Assembly (NCBI GenBank): GCA_026122225.1
Contig: JANEZZ010002879.1
Location: 248,001-312,000 of the forward strand
DNA: 64,000 nucleotides
Source of the DNA: Heloderma charlesbogerti
Taxonomy: Eukaryota > Chordata > Lepidosauria > Squamata > Helodermatidae
Direction: 5' to 3'
The translations under genes and the position numbers were made by a program. Of this stretch, positions 53,545 to 63,653 are shown one piece after another (within the stretch, counting starts at the first letter, position 1; every line of letters begins with the position of its first letter). The notes beneath the pieces are model-generated. The model ran no database searches. It saw only the letters and a list, made by a program, of their open reading frames with translations, and was not told the origin of the DNA.

Positions 53545-54479
53545 AAATGATTTTGTTATGTGCTTGCAATCAACAATATCTCACAGGCAGCCATAGAATG
53601 TCAATCAGATGTCATGTCATATGTCCAGGTCCAAGAGTCATTGGTGTCATGCATCCATTGTGCTTCTCATTTTACTGTGTTTCGATGTTATGAAAACCTT
53701 CCATTCCCAACTTTGTGTACATCAAATCTATTTTACCTCTTCTGATTACACAGGGGGTTACATTAGGCTCATAACAAACAGAAGCCTCTCTAGCATGTTT
53801 ATCAGGTTATTAACAGGCATTGAGTAAAGCAGAAACAACTTTGCTCCAAAAGCTTCTAATTTATGCCTCCTTTTCACAATCAGGATTCAGAATGGGCTAC
53901 CTCCTAATAATGACTTTTGTAGCTCTGATCAGTGACCTCCTTGTGGCTATAGAAAGAGGTCAACCCTCAGATGACTGGAGAAGGCCTCCATGTCAGAAAG
54001 CCAATGAACAAGCAATGTTTACTGAGGAGTCATCGTTCAAGGTCATGCTGGCCTGTACCATGCCATGACTGCAAACCATCTGCCTGAAGAAGGATGATAA
54101 ACCACATGAGGAAAGTCTGAATAAATGAAGGAAGTTGAGTGCATAGTGAACACTCAAGCAGGAAGTGAAGCAAAAGAGCTCTATCAGTTTACTGCCCCAC
54201 TTATGTAGCCCAGCAGTGGCTGGTGCTCACTGGAGCTGGTGGGGAAGAAAACAGGGCAGATATACAATATTTGACTGAGATTGTCAGAGGAAGGCAATAG
54301 AAGATCACACATGGCAATCAGCATATTGTGCATTGCAGCAAATGTACTTGGTTGTGGTTGGATTTCTCTGTGACAAGTGGATGGGGAAGAGCCAGGGAGT
54401 CACTGCCTCATTCACCCCAAATATAGAGCCACCTCTGATGTAGCCCAAAATGTAGTAATACCTGTCCTGATCCAGCCAG
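53545..54479. other. No gene or classified repeat seen
   Basis: Several short open frames lack motifs. The 82-codon frame at 53820-54068 shows no family resemblance I can defend. Confidence 0.35.
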
Positions 54480-54615
54480 GCTTCTGTGCATTAAGGTGCT
54501 GGGGATATTCCCAGGAGTCATCTGAGCATACTGCTTCATATCTGAAGCAATGGTCTTGTAGGCCCCTTCAAACCCTACTATTCTATGACTATTCTATGAC
54601 TGTTCTATGATCTCA
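54480..54615 (+). repeat. CR1-style 3' tail
   Basis: 'ctgaagcaatggtcttgtag' and 'gccccttcaaaccctactat' lead into TCTATGAC-type octamer repeats, the usual CR1 terminal array, here three to four units. Confidence 0.65.
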
Positions 54616-55439
54616 GAATACCATTCTTAAGTTTTACAGGGATAGAGAATGTTCACTTCCTTGCCTTCAACAACAGACCATTTTCAGAACAGGAGGCAAT
54701 CAGTAGTGATCGAGAGATTAATCTTCCCGAAACAGTATTTATTTATTTATTTTCTCCTGGAGGCCCATAGGCTTTAGTTTTGTGTTCTTCCACAGCTTTT
54801 GATCATGCTCAGCACAAGCAATATCTTCATTGTGATCATCTTAAAGGGGAGAGATGAACTCAAAGGCAGACATATTTAGACATGGCATGCTGTAAAAGTG
54901 TCACTGTTGGTACTGTTGTTATTGCCACAGTAGAACCAATTGGCCACTAACATTTTTAGCAGACTAGACTACACATCTGGAACAACAGTCTACTTTTATC
55001 TGGTAAAATTTAGGCCCAAAAGCACAAAGCTGATTATTTAGTCAATTAGTGAAAGAGGATTAAGTGCTGCAATCTCTAGCTGCTTTTAAAAGGGATGCAA
55101 AGGGCCATTTATTGTCTCTAATGTTTTGTGTTTAAACTTGTGAATAAACTAGCTGTGGTAGGTAGTACTAGAAATAGTTGCTTTTCATTCACATATGAAC
55201 AAGAGAGATGCTTATGAAATTACCCTTATATTTCTCCCTGGATTTTGGAGTTTCAAATTACAAGTTCCAAATGTAGAAATGATGTATTTGGAATCCCCCA
55301 CTGTTCTGTGTTTCTTTTTTTTATTTCTGAATTTTGTACAGAATGCTGTGCATGCGTAGTTTGCCACAATTATTGGTCCCTTCTGGCTTTCCTTCTGTTC
55401 TACACTACAAATGGAGAAATTTGCATGTTCCAGTCATGA
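54616..55439. other. No gene or classified repeat seen
   Basis: AT-rich unique-looking DNA with a short TTTA run near 54738. Confidence 0.35.
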
Positions 55440-57995
55440 CACAGAGGTTAAATTTCTTGATGCCCTAAATGACCATGCCGTGCCCTAGAACAGGTGGTCA
55501 TGGAACTGACCAGAGGGCGGGGGGGGGAACCTTGGAGTTAATCCTTAATGGTGTTGCCCAGGACCTAGCACAAGATGCACATGTTGTTGAACCATTTGGA
55601 AACAGTGACCACGGTGCTATCAGATTATAGATATATAGATATCAGCACAGACACATTTTGTCTCAACAAAGGAAACTTCTCTAAAATGTGGAAATGGGGG
55701 AAAGCAAGTTGAAAGGGGGAGCCAGGAGGGTCAAATCCTTTCAAAATGTGTGGAGGTTACACAAAACCACAATAATACAACCTCAGCAAAAATGTATACC
55801 ACAGGCTAGGAAAGGTAGCACCAAGTCCAAGAGGTCACTGACATAGTTAACAAGCAGAATCGAGGAAACTGTTAGAGAAAAGAAGGCTTCCTTCAGAAAG
55901 TGTAAGTCTTGCCCAAGTGAGGAAAACAAAAAGGAGCACAAGCTTGCACAAAGGTGATGCAAGCAAACAGTAAGAGATGCAAAAAAGTATGCTGACGAGC
56001 ATATTGCTATCAATATCAGGGGCAGCAATAAAGAATTATTTAAATATATAATAAAACCAGCTAGGGAGGCAGTTGGACTGTTGGATGACAATGGAATTAG
56101 AGGAGTACTAAAGGAGGACAAGGAGATTGTGGAGAAGCTGAATTAAGTCTTTGCACTGGTCTTCATTACAGAAGATATAGGACAGATACCTCTGTCTTCA
56201 TTACAGAAGATGTAGGACAGATACCTCTGCCTGAATTGATGTTTTCAGGAAGGGAGTCTGAGGAACTGAAGCAAATAGTGGTGACAAAAGACAAAGTTCT
56301 CAACCTTATTGATACATTGAAAGCAAATACATTGCTGGGTCCAGATGGTATCCATCTTACAGCTCCCAAAGAACTCATATATGAAATTGCTGATCTTCTA
56401 ACCAAAATATGCAATGTGTCCCTAAGATCACCCTATGTACCAGAGGGCTGGAAGATGGCCAATGTAATACCATTTTTTTAAAAGGGGTCCAGGGGGGATT
56501 CAGGAAATTAAAGCTGGTTAGCTTGATGTCTATCCTAGGTAAATTAGTTGAAAGCATTATTAAGGATAAAGTTAGTAAGCAAGTTAGTAGTAAATTTTGG
56601 AATAAAAGGACAAGCCCTGCTGAAAAAGAATCAACATAGCTTCTGCAAAGGCAAGTCCTGTCTCACTAATCTTTTAGAATTATTTGAGAGTGTCAATAGA
56701 CATGTAGACTGGGGTGATCTGGTAGACGTTGTCTATCTGGACTTCCAAAAGGCTTTTGACAAAGTCCCTCACCTTACCAGTCATGAAATAAGAGGAGAGG
56801 TTGTCTTATGGATCAGTAACTAGTTAAAGACCACAAAGCAGAAAGTAGGAATAAATGGTAAATTCTCCCAATGGAGGGAAGTAAATAGTGGGGTCCCACA
56901 GGGTTCTATATTGGGACCAATGCTTTTCAACTTGTTCATAAATGATATGGAATTGGGAGTGAGCAATGAAATGGCCAAGTTTGTCAGTGACACCAAATTA
57001 TTTAGCATGGTTAAAACAAAAAGGGATTGTGAGGAGCTCCAAAAGGATCTCTCCGAACTGGGAGAATGGGCAACCAAATGGCAAATGAGGTTCAATGTAA
57101 GCACATGTAAAATAGTGCGGTTGGGGGAAAAAAATCTCAACTTCAAGTATAGCCTGATGGGATCTCAGCTAGTGGTGACCAACTAAGAAATAAATCTTGG
57201 GATCGTGGTGCATAGTTTGATGAAGATGTCAACCCAGTGTGCAGCCACTGTAACAAAAAGGCAAACTCTGTGTTAAGCATAATCAGAAAAGGAATTGAGA
57301 ATAAAACTGCCAATATCATACTACCCTTATAAAAATCTATGGTGAGACCATACTTGGAATATTGTGTGCAGTTCTGGTCACCACACCTAAAAACAGATAT
57401 TGTAGAGATGGAAAATGTGTGGAAAAGGGCAACTAAAATGATCAAGGGGCTGGGGCATCTCCCCTATGAGGGAAGGTTACAACAGTTGGGATTGTTTAGC
57501 TTGGAAAAAAGGAGAGTAAGGGGAGATACAATAGAGGTCTACAGAATTATGCATGGTGTGGAGAATGTGGATAGGGAGACAGTTTTCTCCCCCTCTCATA
57601 ATACTAGAACACAATGAGGTCATCCTATGAAGCTGATTGGTGGGAGATTCAGGACAGCTGAAAGGAAGGACTTCTTCACCCAGCGTATAGTTAAACTATG
57701 GAATTCACTACCACAGGATGTAGCAATGGCCCACAACGTGGATGGCATTAAAAGGGGTTTATATACATTCATGGTGGAGAAGTCTATCAATGGCTATGTG
57801 CTACCTCCAGTAGTAGAGGCAGTCTGCCTATGTACACCAGTTGTGTGGGAACATGGTTGGGAGGGTCCTGTTGCACTAGTGCCCTGCTTGTGGTTTCTTG
57901 ATCGACAGCTGGTTGGCCACTGTGTGAACAGAATGCTAGACTAGATGGACCCTTGGTCTGATCCAGCATGATTCTTCTTATGCCCTTATGTAGTA
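55440..57995 (+). pseudogene. CR1 LINE, 5'-truncated, degenerate reverse transcriptase
   Basis: From the end of the endonuclease ('ttggaaacagtgaccacggt') through the RT to the 3' end ('gatccagcatgattcttctt'). Conserved RT pieces occur in order: LLGPDGIH (about 56330), LGKLVE (about 56535), VYLDFQKAFDKV (about 56725-56770) and GPMLFNLFINDM (about 56910-56945). The catalytic box reads FVSD instead of F/YADD (about 56980-56991), so the enzyme site is destroyed. Frameshifts separate the pieces. A 37-bp tandem duplication lies at 56160-56233. Confidence 0.88.
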
Positions 57996-58099
57996 AATGG
58001 ACATCTTCATGTGATTGTACAATCAGTTGTATTGAGATTGTTCTTGCTCCCATGTCCCAAAATAAAGACACAACAACACTAGACAAACATGTTGGTTAA

Positions 58100-58457
58100 A
58101 CTGAACTTTAATAATAACTTTTCTCAGGAAGGATCAGTGACATGAACCCTATCTAGCATTTTCAGACAGAAAGAAAGGCAATTAGGGGAGGTCATGCCAA
58201 GTTATGCGTGGTTTGGAAAAAGTGGAGAATAATACATGAACCCTGAATGAAACTGGAGATTCAGGATGGATAAAAGGAAGTAGTTCTTCACACAGCACTT
58301 CATCAAATTAGGAGGTTTGCTCCTACAAAATGTAGCAATGGCTGCCAACTTGGACAAGTTTAAAAGGGGATTAGACAAAATCATGGAGGATAAGGCTATC
58401 AAAGATTACAAGTCATGATGGCTATACAATACAAATATAATGCCTCTGAATACCAGT
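58100..58457 (+). mobile_element. CR1 LINE 3' fragment, interrupted at its right
   Basis: 'gataaaaggaagtagttctt', 'ggctgccaacttggac' and 'ggctatcaaagattacaagt' parallel the CR1 3' region at 57640-57800. The fragment is cut at 58457 by the palindromic element that follows. Confidence 0.7.
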
Positions 58458-59434
58458 TAGGGATGTACAAAAGGTACTTACCTTTCCGTGGATTATGCTG
58501 ATGCTGGGGGGGAGGTGTTCCGTCCCTCCCCCCAGAATCCTGGCTGGGGGGGAGAGGCGCTCCATTCCTCCCCCCCCGGAATCCTGGCCGGCCGGCTCCG
58601 CTCTGCAGGGATTCTGCGGAGCTGCCAGCCGGCTCCGCCAGCAGCTGGACATCCGGCCGCTGGCTAGCAGGGATGCAAATGGTGGCAGCCATAGCCGCCG
58701 CCGTTTGCATCCCTGCAGTCAGCCGTGATAGCCTACGTAAATGTTTACGTAGCCTATCACAGATGATTTTTTTTTAAAAAAAAGCGCATACGCAAATGGT
58801 GGCGCCCATGGGCACCGCCATTTGCATTCCTTATTTTGGCACGTCTTAGTCTATGTAAACATTTACGTAGACTACGGAGAAAATAAGGGGAACGCAAATA
58901 GCATAGACGCTACGCTATTTGTGTTCCCCTTATTTTCGCCGTAGTCTACGTAAATGTTTACATAGACTAAGACATGCCAAAATAAGGAATGCAAATGGCG
59001 GCGCCCATGGGTGCTGCCATTTGTGTACGTGCGTAGTTTTTTTTTTTTTAATCAGCCGTGATAGGCTACATAAACATTTACATAGCCTATCATGGTGTTT
59101 TTTAAAATTTAGCCGTGATAGGCTACGTAAATCTTTACATAGCGTATCACTTTTTGTTTGTTTGTTTGTTTTTTAAACTTGGAAATATTAAACTACGTAA
59201 ATATTTACGTAGGCTAAAACGGCGAATAAAAAATGAATGCAAATAGCCCCCACTATGCTATTTGCGTCCCCCCTTTTTTTCGCTGGAATAGTCTACGTAA
59301 ATATTTACGTAGACTAAAATGGCGAAAAATAAGGAATGCAAATGGCGGCCGCCGTAGCCGCTGCCATTTGCGTATGCCGTTTTTTGGAGGGGGTTTGATT
59401 GGCTTGCCATGATAGGCTATGTAAAGACTTATGT
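58458..59434 (-). mobile_element. Chimeric compound-palindrome hAT element, B end, A end lost
   Basis: The B end (TAGGGATGTACAAAAGGTAC) with G/C runs, an H2, then H1, H2, H3, H4, H3, H2 and two H1 up to about 59150. At 'cttggaaat', where an A end should begin, the text switches to a second core of the TAGCCTACGTAAATA type (H3, H4, H3, H2 at about 59190-59370) and stops in an H1 at 59434. Two core subtypes are thus fused and no right terminus or TSD remains. Confidence 0.75.
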
Positions 59435-60566
59435 AGACTTTACATCATCCATGATGTAATAGTGGATGAGGCAGCTGATCTAGCATGCATAACTGAGACC
59501 TGGGTTAGTCTCTCCCAGCTCTGCCCACTGGGATACTTGGTTTAGCATCAGGGAAGACCTGTGGGCTGGGGAGGGGGCGTTGTTGCTGTGGTCTTTAGGA
59601 GTTTCATCTTGCTCTGCAGGCTCCTTGTCCATGTGACTACTGGTATGGAGTGTTTGCACCTTGTGCTGGGCCAGCAGGACAGTTTGGGGACTCTGTTGGT
59701 GTACCATCCACCCCACCCTATTTGAGCTGATGGAGGTGGCCTTGGGTGTGCTGTTGCGATCCCCCAGACTTTTGGTTCTGGGGGATGTAAACATTCATGC
59801 TGAAGACACCTTGTCTGGGGCGGCTCACAATTTCATGGCCTCCATGACAACCATGGGACTGTCCCAACATGGCATCAGCCCAACATATGTAGCAGGGCGT
59901 ACTCTAGACTTGGTTTTCTCAACTGGACATGGAGATGGTGGTCTGAAGGTGGAGGACTTTTCATCAGTCCCCTTGTCATGGTCAGATCATTACATGCTGA
60001 AGTTTAGACTTACAGCAGCTTTTTCCCCTCTGCAACGGTGGAGGACTTATTAAAATGTATCTGGATGATTTCCAGAGGACTCTGCGGAGGTTCCCAGCTG
60101 ATAAGGCAGGCTCTCCTGTTGAAACCCTGGTTAATCTGTGGAATGCAGAAATGACCTGGGCAGTTGACATGATTGCTCCGGAGCACCCTCTCCTGAGTAG
60201 AGCATGTATGGCTCCATAGTATACCCTGGAGCTGAGAGTGATGAAACAAAATAGAAGGTGGCTTGAGTACATATGGAGAAGAACTCCTAGTGGATGCAAT
60301 CAAATGTTCGAATGTGCCTATGGTAAAGTATATTCAGGGACAGTAAGGGTGGCAAAAAACAGCATCTTGCTGCCTCTATTGAATCTTCTATCTGCAGCCC
60401 AGCAGAGCTGTTCAGAGTTGTCTGGGGGCTATTACGTGCCAGCCCTAAGGACACTGTAGACCCCTCTGAGGCCTGCTGTAATGCACTTGCTAGGCACTTC
60501 CAAGATAAGATCTCATGCATCCGCCAGGACTTAGACTCGAGTGTTATAGCAGGTGAATCTGGTGAG

Positions 60567-61290
60567 TAGGAATGTACTAAAGTCACCATCTTGAAGGGTG
60601 ACATTCGCGGTTGGGGGGAGGCGCTCCATCCCTCCCCCTGAAATTTTCTCTGGCCGGCCCCACTCCGCGAAGATTCCGCAGAGCCGCTAGCCAGGGCTGC
60701 CAACAGCTGGACATCCGACCGCTGGGCAGCCTGCAAGGACGCAAATGGCGGCGGCCACAGCCGCCGCCATTTGCATCCCTGTATTTTGCCGTAAATATTT
60801 GCGTAGCCTTTTACAGCAAAAAAACCAACAGTGGACGCAAATGGTGGCAGCTACAGCGGCCGCCATTTGCGTTCCCTTTTTTGCCATTTTAGCCTACGTA
60901 AATATTTATGTAGGCTATTATGGCGGGAAAAAAAGGGAACGCAAATGGCGTAGTGGCTGCAATTTGCGTTCCCTTTTTTTTTTTTTGCCGTAATAGCCTA
61001 CGTAAATATTTATGTAGGCTAAAATGCAAAAAAAAAGACAACACACATGGGGGCCGCTGTAGCCGCTGCCATTTGCGTTCCCTTAGTTAAGCCGTGATAG
61101 GCTACGTAAATACTTACGTAGCCCATTACGGAAAGAGCAGTGGCGCAAACGGCGTAGCGGCCACCGTTTGTGTCCCTGCTCTTTGCCGTGATAGGCTACG
61201 TAAATACTTACGTAGCCTATCACAGCAGCTTGGCAGGACGCAAATGGCACCACAGCACCCGGCCAAAAGACCAGCTGATGCCACTGCTGC
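60567..61290 (-). mobile_element. Compound-palindrome hAT element, B-type left end, right end missing
   Basis: It starts TAGGAATGTACTAAAGTCAC. CAAATGGCGGC...GCCGCCATTTG hairpins (about 60739-60776 and 60836-60872) alternate with TAGCCTACGTAAATA hairpins (about 60890-60920 and 60988-61022). It closes with two H1-type hairpins (about 61092-61130 and 61188-61226). It stops without a CATCCCTA where the next copy begins. Confidence 0.75.
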
Positions 61291-61992
61291 TAGGGATGGA
61301 CGAAAGTCCCTTACCTGGTCCTGCAGCTTGCTTCACGGTGGGGGGCAGGCTCTCCATTCCTCCCCCTGAAATTCTGGGCGGGGGGGGAGGTGCCCCATCC
61401 CTCCCTGCTGAAATTCTGGCTGGGAGGGAGGTGCCCCGTCCCCCCGGCTATGAATCCTCTAGTCCTGCCGGGTCGCAAATGGCGGCGGCCATAGCCGCCG
61501 CCGTTTGCGTCCCTGCAGTCAGCCGTGATAGGCTACGTAAATGTTTACATAGCTTATCACGGCTGACTTTGGGGGGAAAAAAAAGTGCGTACGCAAATGC
61601 GTTCCTTATTTGGGCACGTGTAGTCTACGTAGACATTTACGTAGACTACGGCGAAAAAAAGGGAAATGCAAATAGCCCATGGGCGCCACCATTTGCGTAC
61701 GTGCTTTTTTTTCTCCCCAAAGTCAGCCGTTATAGGCTACGTAAACATTTACGTAGCCTATCACAGTGTTTTTTGAAAATCTAGCCATGATAGGCCTATC
61801 ACGTTTGTTGTTGTTGTTGTTGTTTACACTTTGAAATGTGGCAGCGGCCGCCGCCGCCAGGGACATTCGACCAAGGTAAGTCCCATCCCGGGGGGGCAGG
61901 GGGGCGGACCGTTTCTCCACCAATTTCGGGGGGCCGAATGCATTGGCATTCAGCCTCCCGGAGATTCGTGGAGAAATTATCCGACATCCCTA
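61291..61992 (-). mobile_element. Compound-palindrome hAT element, B/A ends, unmatched flanks
   Basis: The B end TAGGGATGGACGAAAGTCCC, H2, H1 (about 61528-61562), a short H3 (about 61618-61650) without a complete H4, H2, H1 (about 61733-61768), a stump of a second H1 at 61790-61803, and the A end to 61992. Left flank ACTGCTGC and right flank GTATGTTG differ. Together with the missing L2 sequence this suggests the insertion site was later deleted on one side. Confidence 0.8.
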
Positions 61993-62231
61993 GTATGTTG
62001 TCATCAGTATGCTGATGACACGCAGCTCTATTTTTCCTTTTCATTTTCTTCAGGTGAGACTGTGGATGTGCTAAATCGGTACCTGGCTGCGACAATGGAC
62101 TGGATGAGGGCTAAGAAACTGAAGTTCAATCCAGACAAGACTGAGATGCTGTTGGTGGGTGGTTCTTCTGACCGGATGGAGGGTGCTCAACCTGTTCAGG
62201 ATGGGGTTGCACTCCCACTGAAGGGAGCAGG

Positions 62232-63048
62232 TAGGGATGTACGAAAGTGACTTACCTTTCACGGATTATTTTGATGGTGGGGGGGAGGTGCTCTGTCCCT
62301 CCCCCTGGAATCCTTACTGGGGGAGAGGCGCTCTGCGCCTTCTCCCCAGAATCCTGGCCAGCTGGCTGTGTTCCGCAGGGATTCTGCGGAGCCGCCAGCC
62401 GGCTCCACCAGCAACCGGACATCTGGCCACTGTCTAGCAGGGACGCAAATGGCAGCGGCCGTAGTCGCCACCATTTGTATCCCTGTAGTCAGCCGTGATA
62501 GGCTATGTAAATCTTTACGTAGCCTATCACGTCTGTCTTTAAAAACAACAAGAACACGCGGACGCTATTTGCGTTCCCCTTATTTTTGCCGTCTTAGCCT
62601 CCGTAAATATTTACGTAGACTAAGACGGGCCAAAATAAGGAACGCAAATGGCAGCGGCCGTAGCCGCCGCCATTTGCGTGCACGAGTGTTGCTGTTTTTT
62701 TTATTCAGACGTGATAGGCTACTTAAATCTTTACGTTTTTTTTTTAACCTAGCCATGATAGGCTACATAAATCTTTACGTAGCCTATCACATCTCTTTTT
62801 TTTTTTACATGGGAAATGGCAGTGGTGGCAGCCAGTCAGAAGACCGGCCGCCACAGCCGCCGCCGAACCGCCACCGGAGCTGCCACCAGAGCCGCCGCCA
62901 CCTGGAAGATCTGCCCCAGGTAAGTCTCATCCCGGGGGGATCCACGGGGGGGCGGGGGGGAAGGCCATTCTGCCACAGATTTCAGGGGGCCGAATGCACT
63001 GGCATTCGGCCTCCCCAAGATCCATGGTGGAATTCTCTGACATCCCTA
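62232..63048 (-). mobile_element. Compound-palindrome hAT element in the L2 RT region, perfect TSD
   Basis: A perfect GGAGCAGG duplication (62224-62231 and 63049-63056), and the L2 reading resumes directly after it. B end, H2, H1 (about 62492-62530), a deletion into the H4 right arm at about 62562, H3 (about 62590-62625), H2 (62641-62680), a broken H1 near 62711-62735, a full H1 (about 62755-62790) and the A end with GGCCGAATGC hairpin. Confidence 0.88.
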
Positions 63049-63653
63049 GGAGCAGGTCCATAGCTTGGAGGTCCTCCTGGAACCATCTTTGTCACTTGAG
63101 GCTCAGGTTGCTTCAATTGCAGAGTGCCTTCTACCCAACTTTGGTTGGTGTCCCAGCTATGTCCCTAAGTGGACATAACCTGGCTTCAGTTGTCTATGCT
63201 CTGGTAATCTCAAAGTTAGATTACTGAAATGCACTCTATGTGGGGCTGCCTTTGAACATAGTTTAGAAGCTACAGTTCATGCAAAATGCAGCAGCTAGAT
63301 TGATAACGGGGACCAGAAGGTCCGACCTTATGAGACCAACACTGGCCTGCTTGCACTGGCTGCCTGCATGTTTCTGAGCCTGATTCAAGGTACTGGTTTT
63401 AACCTATAAATCCTTACATGGCTTGGGACCACAATGCCCAATGGAGAGCCTCTCCTGATATGAACCTACCCATACACTACACTCAGCATCAAAGGTCCTC
63501 CTCTAGCTGCCTACTCTGAGGGAAGCTTGGAAGACAGCAACAAGGGAGAGGGCCTTCTTGATGGTGGAAGACAGCAACAAGGGAGAGGGCCTTCTTGGTG
63601 GTGGCCCCCAAATTGTGGAATGATCTCCATGATGAGGCCTGCCTGGTACCAAC

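Larger units (their letters stand above)
59440..63653 (+). pseudogene. L2-clade LINE, fragmented by three hAT elements
   Basis: Endonuclease text at 59460-60040 includes ADLACITETW, LGDVNIHAED and a SDHYMLKF block. After a large gap, RT text at 61995-62230 includes HQYADDTQLY (catalytic YADD at 62008-62019) and NPDKTEMLLVG. The C-terminal part continues at 63049-63653 (SKLDY, then AAARLITGT). Stops and frameshifts occur throughout. Most of the RT between about 60566 and 61993 is missing. A 37-bp tandem duplication lies at about 63531-63604. The YADDTQLY box favours L2 over CR1. Confidence 0.82.

Noticed and set aside
2466..62500. Many 60-150-codon open frames rich in Pro, Ala, Gly and Arg within the GC-rich ends
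   Set aside because: They are produced by (CCG)n, (GGC)n and G/C runs in the non-coding A and B ends, appear on both strands at once, and are not conserved between copies.
6500..62920. AGGTAAGT sites as real exon borders
   Set aside because: They recur in every copy at the same place in the transposon, and no matching acceptor or coding exon is visible. Kept only as a finding to test.
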